Of a stretch of 64,000 nt of DNA, positions 21,905 to 33,344 are shown in pieces (within the stretch, counting starts at the first letter, position 1; the number at the start of each line of letters is the position of its first letter). The DNA is from Catonia carolina (lineage: Eukaryota > Arthropoda > Insecta > Hemiptera > Achilidae): positions 67,171,001-67,235,000 of the forward strand of contig JAQMRL010000006.1 of assembly GCA_035578175.1 (NCBI GenBank), given 5' to 3'. Under the pieces are notes generated by a model that saw only the letters and a list, made by a program, of their open reading frames with translations, searched no databases and was not told the origin of the DNA. The position numbers were made by a program, and so were the translations under genes.

Positions 21905-24520
21905 TTATCCAAAAACTATTGGTACACCTGAAAACTATTGTAACACCAACGCGTCTATAAAATAATGCAAAAAGGCGAAAAATTCAGAATAATTTCGAAG
22001 ACGGTAGAGAAAAATCTAAAAGATTTGGACTAGGTCAAAAAAGACGTAGAAGAAGCTGTTTTAACACACAAGTCCAAATTTATAAGTTTTTCTTCAGTGC
22101 ATTTTAGGACTAACTAAATATAAATACACCACCCATTCAAAAATCACATATATTTAGCTTTCCCTACGTAATGTATAACACTAAGAAAAGGCTGATATTT
22201 AGGTTTACAAAGTGCTACTTTCTAATTAAAAACTGAAAATGGATGATCTTTTGAAGCTTAAGCTCTACTTTCTAGTGGAAGAAACAATGCAAAGATTAAA
22301 AGCAGAAATCTTTTTATGGGAGATATCTACTGTTTATGACAACAACGGAGAACGTGATTAGTCCTGAAAATCAACATTTTCTTTGCTTAAAGTTAAGAAT
22401 TTCAATTTTGAATATTGTAGAAAGCTATTTTAAGTCATAACGTAAAATAGTGAATTAAATGAATATAAAACACAATTTTTTTTTGTTCTAACAAAGTATT
22501 TTACAAAAAACAACGTAATGTTGCTTCGAAAAACTGCCTTGTTAATGGAGCAAGAGTTGTTGAATTAGGTGATTTTGGGATGACTAGACCAATGTTTGAA
22601 AATGATTGTTATAAATTCAACAGAAAAATTAATTGATTTTTTTATCTAAATTTTTATGAATGTATTTTGCAGATTATGAAGTGTATTATTACTGAATACA
22701 GTTTTGAATTTTTTTGTTGATTTTTTCATATTATTTTTCAACTCTGTATTGAAGTACAAACAGAATCTCTATTTCAAGTAATTTTAATTATTTATTTTCA
22801 TTATATTAAATTTACAATATGTACAATATCTTTGCTAAATGAACAGAATTTACTTTCTTGAGTAAGGCAATGCCAGTGCTCAGGAAAGGAGAGCGATGAA
22901 AATAATATTATAATAATGTTATTGTTTAAAAATTGTGAATATCGTATGTAATAATTATGGACTATTGATTGCAATATTCTTGCTTATTTCGCTACGGGCA
23001 AACAACATGACAATTACTGGACCTTTTCTACAAAAAAAGGCCATCGGTTTCAATGAATATCGCTTATAGTGGCCGGAAAAAAGCCGGTCATTCGGAGGTC
23101 ACTGCATCCAATAACTACTATAGGTATTTGTAAAAATAAAAATAAATTTTTCACTAAATAAGAGATTGTAAAAAGTATAGCAACTAATTCTTTAAACTTT
23201 GAATGACTATGGATCCGCCGAGCGGTTTGAATTTGTATTTTTCTCTAAGATTTTTCGTCGCAGTGTAATTGTAACGAACAATCAGAAAAAATCAAGGTAC
23301 TCCAATCGCATCGTACACGAACACCTTCTCTTCCCCTCTATGGAGGACTTTATTTACAATACCTCGAAACGGCTACACGACGCCGGGAAAACTGACGGAC
23401 CCCAGATCATTCAGGACTTGTACCGACGCCCACATCCACCCGAAGTCTTTATGCCATTACCATTCCATGACTTTATATAAATTCCGGTACGACCCACTTA
23501 TCAAAATTTAGAGTTGCCACAGTTTTATTCCGCCCTGTTTTCCTCTTATATACCCATGCCCCTTCATCTACTTGTATGACTCAAGCCCCCCAGTTGGTAG
23601 TTGCCCCCATGTTCCTATGAATAATCACTCCACTACGGTGAAAAGAGCCGCCATTTTAAATTATTAAACACTTAGAAAATAAAAGGCCGGTGATTATGCC
23701 AAACTCTACCCTTTCCGTCTCCCCTAAAATCATAAACTAACCTCTACCTAAAATTGTACCATTTGTCCACGTTAAGTACGGTGCGTGCCTTCCCCTCCCC
23801 AAGACAATAAAACTCCCACATAACTGAAAAAGGCCACTGAAAAACAAAATAAAAGAAAAGAGCCGCTCTTAAACCCACTTGTCCCTTAATATAAATTTTC
23901 ATCCACGAGTAACTTCTTAAAATACATTACCTCCTTTGAAGTCCCAGTCCCAATCCCGCAAGAACCAGAATCCTATTTCCTAATTTTAAACTATAAAATT
24001 CCCCCTAAATTTCATGAGGTTGCAATTATTCGATTCAAGGTACGAGTGCTCCATTTGGTATATTTTTTTATATAGCTTATTAAAAACGATACGTTAACAA
24101 AGATAACTGAACCTTATTCGTACATTTATTGATTAATATTTTATATTAAATGTTAAAACATGTTAATAAGACTTGCTACGCTAGATATTTTAAATAAAAA
24201 AAAAACAAACATGTATGACGTAAATCAATAATTGTCAAACACTAATTGCTGTTCATTTAGAATTTGGTTTGGGCTTCATATTCAAAATATTTGAACTGTA
24301 ACTAAAGTTTGTAACATTAAACAATTTAATATTTTATTTGTCATGAATAATATAACGAACCTAATACTTACCTTCATCGAAACTTAAAGTATATTCATTC
24401 CTTTACAATTAGCATAAAAAAATTATTTTACAAAAATTAATGATTTTAGTAATAAAATACATTACGTATAGATCCTGCAACACGTAGAAATCAGCTGTTG
24501 AGTTAGTTTAGAATTAAACT
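21905..24520 (-). repeat. Large repeat block, inverted copy C
   Basis: It reads as the reverse complement of 18945 back to about 17000 (CGTCTATAAAATAATGC, GGTGATTTTGGGATGACTAGACC, TTTCGTCGCAGTGTAATTG, CATGAATAATATAACGAACC, ATAGATCCTG...AACAC). It is interrupted by a Jockey-like LINE tail at 23301-24034. Beyond about 24520 the sequence becomes a LINE 3' end and the match stops. Confidence 0.75.
23301..24034 (+). mobile_element. Jockey-like LINE, 5'-truncated 3' end
   Basis: It opens with the end of the RT ORF (NRIVHEHLLFPSMEDFIYN to PLPFHDFI and stop at 23480), homologous to IVQEHLLLPTIEATT at 39090. It is followed by a C-rich 3' UTR with repeated AAAAGAGCCGCC motifs. A 9-bp duplication TCAAGGTAC flanks it (23292-23300 and 24035-24043), inside copy C. 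Confidence 0.75.
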
Positions 24521-24719
24521 GTGAAGATTGAGGTGTGGGATGCGACAGTAGCTGTAGGATCTCCGTTTAAGGTAAGTAAAGTAAGTACTTAGGTGTTGGA
24601 GTACATTGTAGTCATGTATTAGTTAAATAGTGCAGTAGAGTTGTAGCATTAGTATTTTAATCCAAGTTAACGGATACTGTTACGTTGTGTTGATCGTGCC
24701 TACGTGCTGAACTCACATT

Positions 24720-25110
24720 GTTATTTAGGTCATTAGCCGAAAGGCTGGTTTAAACCTGTAGAAGTTTTACTAAGTAAAATGAGAAGAGAGGTGGAGAGAG
24801 ATGCCTTCCTCACTGAGTGAAACAGTACACTTATCAATATGCTGGACCCTCTGAGAAGCAAATTTTCCACTCTGAAAATGACACCTTCACTTCATTCACC
24901 ACAGAACTTGGCTGTATAATGAAATTCATTACTTTCTTCAGAGGTAATACCTCTTATTAGTGTCTTTTACACCTCTGCCTCTTCTGTTCTTAAATTATTT
25001 AGTTATTTAATTGGCTGGCCATTTGATAAGAAACAGAACAATTCATTTCAGCCCTGGTACTAACAGATTGAGTGTAAATAATTTCCATGCCACCTGTCTG
25101 TTATGGGTAG
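24720..25110 (+). mobile_element. Family H element with 11-bp target duplication
   Basis: 391 bp, from GTTATTTAGGTCATTAGCC to CTGTTATGGGTAG. GAACTCACATT is duplicated at 24709-24719 and 25111-25121. The sister LINE 3' end at about 26328-26338 has the single empty site, which fixes both element ends. It has no terminal inverted repeat and no poly(A). The 5' hairpin TAGCC-GAAA-GGCTG is present. Confidence 0.85.
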
Positions 25111-25335
25111 GAACTCACATTATTAACAAAATTAACTCTAATGCAGTTTAATGGGTTTGTTTTATATAAATAGGCTTTATATTCATATAGATTAAAAAAA
25201 TCTGTTGGCATAATCAAATATTTTATTTTTCGTTTCCACAGCTAAGAAAAACCGACATAAATCATTCTTGCCTAAGCAACCCAGTGTAGAGGTAATAAGC
25301 AACCACTGCTGCAGTGAAGAAGTATCATAGAGCAC

Positions 25336-25490
25336 TTTTTTTTTCTTCTTTATTTTGGTTTAACGTCCGACTGTTTTGCAAATTGCTGCTAATGCAGATG
25401 GTGAAGGATGAAATGAATTTTTTTGTAACGTATGAAAAATGCCATGCCCGAGTGGGATTCGAACCCAAGACCGCGTGATGAGAGGCTATT
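25336..25490 (-). mobile_element. tRNA-derived SINE, 5'-truncated
   Basis: The B box is clear (minus strand GGGTTCGAATCCCACT). The copy is truncated before the A box, at CCTCTCATCACGCGG. The poly(A) tail is a T-run at 25336-25343. ATAGAGCAC is duplicated at 25327-25335 and 25491-25499, and the empty site is present near 26560. Confidence 0.8.
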
Positions 25491-25827
25491 ATAGAGCACG
25501 TAGAACACCTTGCCAATTTTGTACGTACAATAACAACATACAAGTTTACATTTTGGTGAAATTACAAATAAATTGGTCAATCGGTGTTTGAGTTATAAGC
25601 CACTAAATGCATCCAATGTGTTGCAGCAACACAAAAACCAGCTCTTTTTTTCTTCTTATCCTGATATCGGAATATTAATGAACGCTAAAAATATAAAATT
25701 GACATGTAACAACACAGATTGAAATTAGCTAAATTTTGGTGTATAGTACATTAAAATTGAAAAATTGGTTTTGAAATATCCAGGCTCCAAATTCAGGTAT
25801 CTAATAATAAAGAAATTGCCGGTAAAT

Positions 25828-26600
25828 GCAGTCAAGATGGATTACTTGAGAAGAGCTTGTAGAATCTCTCAGCTAGAACATGTAAGAATGAAGAAGTAAC
25901 AGCTCAAGCAGAGGTGCACGATAAAAATTATAGAACGCTTAGAGAAAAGGCAATTTGATTTGGTATGGTCATGTATGTTGCATAGAAAATAAAATGTGGC
26001 CGAAAAGGATCTTTTAAGTACCAGCCAACCGCTCAGAGGAACAGAGGCAAACGCTGTGGAACTTTGAAAGGAGTGAGAGAGGCTATGCGCCAGAGAGGGC
26101 TGGAGGAGGAGAACTAGTGGAACAGACCGAGATGGAGATAGAGTTGTGGTATGCGGCAGCAGCTGTAGGATACCCGCTTAAGGTAAGTAAAGTAAGTAGT
26201 TAGAAAAGTGAGTACATTGTAGAGTAGTATAATTAGTTTATATAGTGCAGTACAGTTGTAGCATTAGTATTTTAATCAAAGTTAGCGGAAACTGTCACGT
26301 CGTGAGTGTGTTGATCGTGCGTAACTGCTGAACTCACATTATTTATAAAGTTAAATCTTATGCAGTTTAATGTTTTTCTAGAAATTTTCTAAAATCTGTT
26401 CTATTTACATATTTTTATACATTTAAAAAAATTTGTTGGCATACCAACCAAATATTTTATTTTTAGTTTCCATAGCTAAGAAAACCAATATATCATTCTT
26501 GCCTTATCAACCCACTGTAGAAGTAATAAGTAACAATTCCTGCTGTGAAGAAGTATCATAGAGCACGTAAACCACTATGCGGACATGGAAGTTTGAGTTC
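25828..26600 (+). pseudogene. LINE C-terminus and 3' UTR, copy 2
   Basis: The plus strand reads KMDYLRRACRISQLEHVRNE, then after frameshifts FGMVMYVA, GVREAMRQRGLEEEN and WNRPRWR. This is the standard tail of insect endonuclease-RT elements (YLRRSCRxSRLxRxRNEEI, then GxxKAMxERGLxxxxWxDRxxW). The 3' UTR follows and matches 24525-25610. Stops and shifts make it non-functional. Confidence 0.65.
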
Positions 26601-26796
26601 AACAAGGATTTTAACACAAACAAATCCAAATCTACAAGTCTACAAGGATCGTACAGTCAGTACTTATTTATTTTTTGTTTTGGTTATTTTAGTTTTGTAA
26701 AGCTGGACCCACGTTTATGTATTTATAAATTGTTTACCAAATCCCATTTATAAATTTGAAATTCCAACCAACCGAAGCTACTTATTTTTATTTATT

Positions 26797-26863
26797 GTGT
26801 AACTGTGGATGATGAAATTTTTTTTTTGTAACGTATGAAAATATGCCGCGCCTGAGTGGGATT
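26797..26863 (-). repeat. tRNA-derived SINE fragment (middle part only)
   Basis: It matches the SINE tail and part of the B box (minus strand AATCCCACTCAGGCGCGGCATATTTTCATACG) and stops on both sides. Confidence 0.6.
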
Positions 26864-27686
26864 TACACCAAGTTTAAACGAATTCGCTAAACTTTAGTCA
26901 TTGTCTGAACCTCTGAACAAAGTGTTCAGTCAATGTTACAAAGAGGTTCAGAGCGTAACATTTAAATTTTTTAAATTTAATTCATGACATATTTTCTATA
27001 TTATGATGACATTTTGGTGTTTTCATAGTGAAAATACCCTTCTTTCCTCCTGGTTCAAGCACCACTAAAACAACCTACAATATTAAAATCTTAAACCAAA
27101 TTTAAATATTATTTAAAAATATATTTCAATTTCAACATCCTAAACATATTTTTTAACCTACAAAATTAAACTACAGCTTTTTTTAAAAAATTACCAATAT
27201 ACTAAAATTAAACTAGGGTACATGTATTTTTAATTAACAAGAACCTACACTTCATATACACCCAGACATGTGATCACATCACCTCTGTGATGAATCACAC
27301 CAATCAACCTACAAACTAATCAAAAATTAGAAAATATAAAATAAATATAAATAAGAAATTTCAGTTTATAATTAAATTTATTTCATGAAACATGGAGATA
27401 AATCAACAAAATTAACTAAGAAGTATAGAAAGAAATTTCCAGCTTGCATTTTTTAGTGAATACCAACAAAAGTAAATTTAGCATACAATAAAATGAATCA
27501 AGAGCAGGAGATCAAATAGTTATTAAAATAATAAAGCTGCACTTACAAAACTAAAAAGTTCTTGTCCGATAAAATATTATGAAATTGAAGAATGAAGATC
27601 AAAGCAATTCTCCAAAAATAATACACAACGAAGATATTCTGGAAACGGAAAAGGTAATGTTTGATTATTACTTTATTGTTATTATT

Positions 27687-27722
<36 letters not shown>

Positions 27723-28240
27723 GTCACATCTGACTTAAAAATTCACAATAATACTGTACAATTTCTTATTTTCTTAGGGGGGTTTAGAAAATAGAAGAGT
27801 TAAAAATTTTATTTTCCTGTCACGGGAGTGGAGTCATCAGGTTGTTGTGGCATTTGATGAGTATGATATCAATTATATAATAAAAAAACTGACAAGACAA
27901 GAAATGGGGTCTGACGAAAAATTTTGCTAAAATGAAATATCTACAAATTGGCATACCTGGCGAAAATTTACAGTTGAAGAGAAACTGTAGAAGTATAAGA
28001 AGAGTATAGTAGATGCATAGGATCGTCGCTTAGTAAAGAGGGTGAAAGAGGGTGATACTAAGTAATAGCTTACAGAATTATGCAAGGGAGACAAATATAT
28101 ATACAAATAGACAAATATATTATACAATTTATTTTTAAAAAGAGTAAAATAAATTATGTAATATAAGTACAAAAAAAATTGACTCTGGGAAGGTAGCAGT
28201 TTAAATTATCACTTCAACTTTAAACCACAATTACTCAAAA
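26864..28240. other. AT-rich stretch with an (ATT)n microsatellite
   Basis: No supported gene. An (ATT)n run of about 14 units lies at 27680-27722. A short inverted repeat (GAACCTCT ... AGAGGTTC) lies near 26909-26952. Confidence 0.45.
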
Positions 28241-28299
28241 AGCACTTTTTATGGTTGGTTCCTTTCTGCTTAATGCTGTCCAATTATCCGGAAGGAGAC

Positions 28300-29280
28300 A
28301 AAAAAAAAGTTTGAAATTGAAATACAATTTGCTCGTTACTACACTATCTCAAAGGAAGGTGAGATCACTCCACTGCACAAAAAGGTCAAAACAGATCCAC
28401 AGAATTATTTATAGACTGATATCTCTAATCTGTGTGATCGGTGAGTCAGTCCTGTAAGAACTGAGCTTGCGCTCGGGATGATGACGTCATAGTTGGCTAC
28501 CTTGTTGTTCAGGGAATTTGAAAAAAAGGAACTTTTGAAATTTCTTTATTTGGAATTTACTGCTGTATAATTGGGGGAAAGATTGGCTCGGAATTGGGAC
28601 AACAGGGAGAACCTTGTCGTGGGAAGAGACGCTTTTTCTAGTTGAGACCCCTCTCAACTATTATTTATTGTGTTTTTATTGGTATTTTGTTATAATTTTT
28701 ATTGGAAAAATTGTAAATGTTTGAGATTTTGATTATAAAAGAAAAATTAATTTACATTGACTGATGATGTGGATTTTGGAAAGGGAAACAGGTTTCTGGT
28801 GTTTCTATTAGACAAAAAATCAAATGTTTAATCTATAAAGGTTATTGATAATAGATCAAATTTTTGTTGAATAGCTCCACAAAAAAACCAATGTATTGCT
28901 GTATTCTTTAATTTAGAGAAAATGTTAGCATACGACATGACAATACAGCATTCTAAACGATTACATGACGGGTTTCCCAGGAGAGTTATGATAGTTCTAA
29001 AGTTTTTGTAACAATAAGAACATTCTGAGGTAAATTTAAATTGCTTATCCTCAACACAGAATTAAAAAACAAAATTCCACAAGCATCCCAGTTTGCTATA
29101 ATTTGTTGAAGCAATACATGGTGACATACCCTAAGTTTATCTGTAGATCTAGTGATAGTTTATTCTAGTAAGCAAGTTGCTACGCAGAGGAGGTCCAGGT
29201 AAAGCAGACCCTCTATCTAATTCATGTGCTACAGAGCTGCTACTAGTGGGTGATGACAAAACCGTTAGTATCTACCTAAC
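28300..29280 (+). pseudogene. Strongly decayed non-LTR RT relic
   Basis: Short readable blocks appear in the order of a Jockey/CR1-like RT: EITPLHKKVKTDPQNY and ISLICVIG, then FNLEKMLAYDMTIQH with GFPRRVMIVLKFL, then KIPQAS and IPKFICRSSDSL. They fall in different frames with many stops. The order and spacing support an RT relic; the clade is uncertain. Confidence 0.45.
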
Positions 29281-29293
29281 CGTTTACCTTTTT

Positions 29294-29521
29294 TTACCAG
29301 GTGTCAACGAAACTGTTAAAGAATAGCTTCTTCTTGTCCTTAATTTCCTTCTTTATTTTTCGAATTGTGGAAAGAGAAACATCACAGTAAATAGCCGCTT
29401 GCTCACGGCTTTTATTAAGAGGCACGGATAGGCATTTCTGTTTAGCTTCAACTTCACAACATTTTATTACATTGTGTTCAGCACTGTGAATAATTCGACC
29501 ACGTTTTCGATAAACGGACAT
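29294..29521 (-). CDS. HTH-type N-terminal domain of a possible DNA-transposon protein
   Basis: ATG start, 75 residues (MSVYRKRGRIIHSAEHNVIK, REQAAIYCDVSLSTIRKIKK). The pattern RGRIxHSxxxxxI ... A..tGVSxxTIxxIxKE is familiar from N-terminal helix-turn-helix domains of insect DDE transposon-like proteins. The frame closes right after a potential donor (CACCTG/GTAAAA), so it could be a first exon, or the rest may simply be missing. A 52-bp piece of it (29309-29360) reappears at 30045-30096. Confidence 0.4.
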   Translation of the reverse strand: MSVYRKRGRIIHSAEHNVIKCCEVEAKQKCLSVPLNKSREQAAIYCDVSLSTIRKIKKEIKDKKKLFFNSFVDTW

Positions 29522-30000
29522 TTGTGTTTACAGTAACAAACAGTTATATTCGTACAGTTAACCTACAAAAGGTTCCTTCAAAGAGATATACTGTATATGC
29601 TCAGGGTATAGTACAAGTTTTTATGTTTATCGTACTGAAATTAAAGCAGTTGGGCATGCGCACTGGTGCTTTTCCCCCTTTACCTCTCGTTGCAAATAAG
29701 GGCAAACTCATGACTCAAGTGACTATACGAATCTCTATTATTTTTGTTCAAATCAGGTGTACACCCAATTTACAATGGGTAAACCCTCCATTGGAGTATT
29801 TGTATATCTACGACACATATCAGAAAAGTAAACTTTTTCTAATTTGATATGTATTTGAACTAAGTACAATAATTAAAAACTAATTTTAAAAGATTTTCCT
29901 GTTAAAAAAAGTTAAAAGGTGTACTACCCATTACGAAAAATATTGAAAAACAAAAATAGGGGTCCTCATTATATCCACATGTTCTCATAATCCACAGATA

Positions 30001-30161
30001 TAAATGTACTAAGTCACCCTGTCAAAATAAGATTTAAATTCGATGAAACTGTTAAAGAATAGCTTCTTCTTGTCCTTAATTTCCTTCTTTATTTTTAAAT
30101 GTACTATTTACTATTTATTTATAAATGTACTAAGTCACCCTGTCAAAATAAGATTTAAATT
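30001..30161. repeat. 40-bp direct repeat enclosing a 52-bp copy of upstream sequence
   Basis: 30001-30040 and 30122-30161 are identical. Between them 30045-30096 is a perfect copy of 29309-29360, followed by a partial third repeat (TAAATGTACTA). This looks like template switching during repair. Confidence 0.8.
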
Positions 30162-30440
30162 TTCCTCAGGGAGAACATGCTGCATACATTTTATTAGGAA
30201 AAGGAAACAACATCATTTAAAACATAAACTGCTCTTTGAAGCTAATCTTCACCCTCTTGTATGATCCACATGTCATCCGCAAATAGCAATGCATTGAGGT
30301 AATCCTCAGTACTTATTCTAACCCCAAAACTAACCACACTTTTCCACTTTTTAAAAACAGTCAATATATATATTAAATAAAATAGGTGATACACTGCACC
30401 CTTGTCTCAACCCTTGAATCATTGTTTAATAGTAGGCTTA

Positions 30441-30610
30441 TTAACCCTTTCAATCCCAAATTTTTTAATTATTTTTTAAATACGTGTACATTGTTTCATA
30501 GATTTTACTGACATTTAAGTGCAATTAAATCACTTTTAGACCCTCAGCCTTTTTGATGGCCTGACAAAAAAGTGTGACACATACGTCACATTGGGACGTG
30601 ATATCAAAGT
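30441..30610 (+). repeat. Candidate piggyBac-like element terminus
   Basis: TTAA followed by CCCTTTCAATCCC at 30441, then a subterminal palindromic stretch (GTGTGACACATACGTCACA, TTGGGACG). A TTAA target and CCCTTT start are the piggyBac signature. The other end and any transposase were not found, so this may be a MITE or a relic. Confidence 0.35.
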
Positions 30611-30889
30611 TCCCAACAATATGAATTAGTAAATCATGTTCAGGCTTCCTAAACAATATTCTCTTAACTTAGATTTTTAGCAAAAAAACTAAATATGATT
30701 TTAATATCAAAGCATTATTTACCTGAAAAATTTTAGAATACAAAAATTCTAGTAAAAGGGATAAAATCACTATTTACAGTCTAAAAAATATACTTGTATG
30801 TACATTCAACATACTCGAAGAAATGCTACTTTATTTTAGTAAATGAACACAAATATTTAAAACTGAAATTAACTTTAAAAAGAAACTAA

Positions 30890-30970
30890 TGGTCGCCCCT
30901 GTGGTGTAGTGGTCAGCAACTTACACTGCAAAGCAGAGGTCTCACGTTCGACTCCTGTTTACGGTACAGA
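30890..30970 (+). repeat. tRNA-like SINE head, second family
   Basis: TGTGGTGTAGTGGTCAGC (A box) and ACGTTCGACTCC (B box) with tRNA-like spacing. The acceptor arms do not pair and there is no mature tRNA end, so it is a SINE rather than a tRNA gene. Confidence 0.55.
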
Positions 30971-31139
30971 AAATTATTGCACTTCACAACCAGGTCTCTT
31001 ATAGCTGATTTTCATAAGGAAGAGCACTAGGCAAAACGTGCGTCTGCATTAGTATAGTCTTGTATGTACTGCAATAGTGCAGTGTAAGTAATCAACAATG
31101 GAACAGCATGCTTACAAAATACAATGGTTGTTAATTTTC

Positions 31140-31900
31140 AACAATACTCACTGTACATCTTACAGGTGGTCGAAGTCAAGTATGCGCATATGTAGTCCAG
31201 TGCTCACAGCAAGGCCTTTATAAGTGTGAGCATGTACGTATCAACAGAACTCACACTTGTGAATGTATATAAATTAATGTTTAATGTTTTAAAAAACAGT
31301 TAACACTGTAATTTTAAAGTAAAACAATTGTTTGTAAAAGTAATTAATAATTTCAGGTTATTCATCGGCTTGAACTGCCAAGACCAATTTTCCGTAGTGC
31401 GTTGAAATCCTCCACTGGAAGCGTGGACACTGCTACTGGAAAAGCTCTCTCACCTGGAATAGAATGGACTGCACTAGCAACTACATTTTTGGAAGGATGC
31501 TGACCTATCGCAAAAGCTGCTGCATTAAATGAAAATATATTGTAATCCACTGCACTGAACCAACCCTGTTTGATGCACAGATGAGACATTACAGTAATCT
31601 ATGTACTAGTTAATTAGATTTACTCACATGATTAATCACAGTTAAAAAATGAACATTGTTTTATAGTAGGCCTACCAAACAACCACCGGTTATACCCCAT
31701 GCACGTGTGTCGTCCCCCAGTGTATTGTGTCTTTATTCAAATCTTTCCCAAGTCTGGTTCAGGTGGGAATTGGGAACAGTTGTTTACGTAGGAGCAAACA
31801 AGACCAGGATTAGAATTAAATAAAGTAATTTAGCCAAAAATAAATCTGTCCACACATATTACCGGAACATGTGAATATTTATAAATTTAATATTTTAAAA
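31140..31900 (-). repeat. Hairpin-repeat family R, copy 1, with coding-like upstream part
   Basis: The core at about 31735-31825 reads TCTGGTTCAGGTGGGAATT ... GACCAGGATTAGAATTA. The minus-strand ORF at 31589-31362 (STLPVEDFNALRKIGL) is echoed at 32160-32070 as LPVDEFQQWKIGLTVQ. These coding-like pieces therefore belong to a repeated element, not a host gene. The function is unknown. Confidence 0.5.
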
Positions 31901-32049
31901 ACCAACAGTTCACAAGTATAAGTAAATAGTATAACAGTTAAGCATAGTATAGTTAGTATAGTATAATAGTATTAGTAAATAGTAGGCTAAGTATAACAGT
32001 TCAGTTCACAAGTTATAGTAAGTAAATCATTATTTAAAAATTAACTCAC

Positions 32050-32500
32050 TTTGGATCATTTAATATTCCAGGTTTTTTCATCAACTTGAACTGTCAGACC
32101 AATTTTCCATTGTTGAAACTCATCCACTGGAAGCTGTAGGCTTCTTTGGTAACTGAAATCTTTGAAGGATCTTGAAATCACGGAACGGCTGAAACAAATG
32201 AAATATGCTGGTGTACCACTCTACTGAACCAACACTATTTGATGCACAGATAAGTACATTACAGTAAACTTTAAATTAGTTAATCTCATACTCTTGTTTA
32301 ATCATTGTTCAATAATGAACAATATTTCATAGTAACCCTATCAAAGAATACCTGTTATACCACTTGTACTGGTGTTGTCCTCCCAGTGTATTGTCTATTC
32401 TCTATTTTAATCCTGTCCTCATCTGGCTCTGGTGGAAACTGAGAAAAGTTGCGTTCCAGGGTATTCAAACAAGCCCAGGATTAGAACTAATGTAACACGA
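32050..32500 (-). repeat. Hairpin-repeat family R, copy 2
   Basis: Partner of copy 1: a coding-like piece (LPVDEFQQWKIGL, minus strand) and then the core at 32404-32490 (AATCCTGTCCTCATCTGG ... CAGGATTAGAACTA). Confidence 0.55.
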
Positions 32501-33340
32501 TACACAAAAAAAATAATAAATAAACAAATAAAAAAAAAATAAAAAAAATAAAAAAAATTTTTTAAAAAAATAAATAAAAAAACTAAATAAATAAAAAATA
32601 AAAAGTATAAAAATAACAAGTAAAAACATAAAAAGTAAATAATAAAAAAGTAAAACATAGTGACAAAATAAAAAATTTTAAAAATAAAAAAGTAAAAAAA
32701 TAAAAAAATAACAAAGTAAAAGAATAACAAAGTGAAAAATGAAAAGTAAAATAAATGAAAAAGTAAAAAATTTAAAAAGTAAAAATAAAAAAGTGAAAAT
32801 GAAAAAGTAAAAAAAATGAAAAAATAAAAAAATGAAAGAGTAAACATAATAAAATGTATAAAAATAAAAAGTAAAAACAGAATAAGTAAAAACATAAAAA
32901 AGTAATAAAATAAAAAAGTAAAAAATAAAAAAGTAAAACAAAGTAACAAAATAAAAAAGTAAAAATAAGTAAATAAGTAAAAAAGTAAAAAATAAAAAAG
33001 TAAAAGAGTAAAAAAGTAAATAAATAACAAAGTAAAAGAATAACAAAGTAAAAAATGAAAAGTAAAATAAATGAAAAAGTAAATATGAAAAAGTAAAAAA
33101 AATGAAAAAATATGAGTAAAAAAAATAAAAAGTATAAAAATAAAAAGTAAAAACATAAAAAAGTAAAAAAGTAACAAAATAAATAAGTAAAAAAAGGTAA
33201 AAAATAAAAAAGTAAAAGAGTGAAAAAGTAAAAAAATAACAAAGTAAAAAAAAGTAAAAAGTAAAAAAAATAAAACAGTAAAAAAAACGAAAAAGTAAAA
33301 AAAAGTGAAAAAGTAAATAAAAAAACAAACAAGTAAATCA
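32500..33340. repeat. 830-bp A-rich low-complexity tract
   Basis: The plus strand is nearly all A with single T and G (AAAATAAAAAAGTAAAA style), with almost no C. Three long minus-strand ORFs of Phe/Leu/Tyr/Ser/Ile arise from it and are artefacts. It sits between two family R copies and probably grew from a tail of the AAAAATAAATA type. Confidence 0.9.
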
Positions 33341-33344
33341 AACA

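Larger units (their letters stand above)
24525..25610 (+). repeat. LINE 3' end, copy 1, with two SINE-type insertions
   Basis: It shares with 26140-26600 the order GGTAAGTAAAGTAAGTA, AGTTGTAGCATTAGTATTTTAATC, GATCGTGC, GCTGAACTCACATT, ATTTTATTTTT, GTAGAGGTAATAAG and GAAGAAGTATCATAGAGCAC. The neighbouring copy still has LINE coding sequence upstream, so this is the 3' UTR of the same family. It is interrupted by a family H element (24720-25110) and a tRNA SINE (25336-25490). Confidence 0.65.

Noticed and set aside
31362..31589. 75-codon minus-strand ORF as a host exon
   Set aside because: A diverged version occurs at 32070-32160, so it is part of a repeated element; no splice sites frame it.
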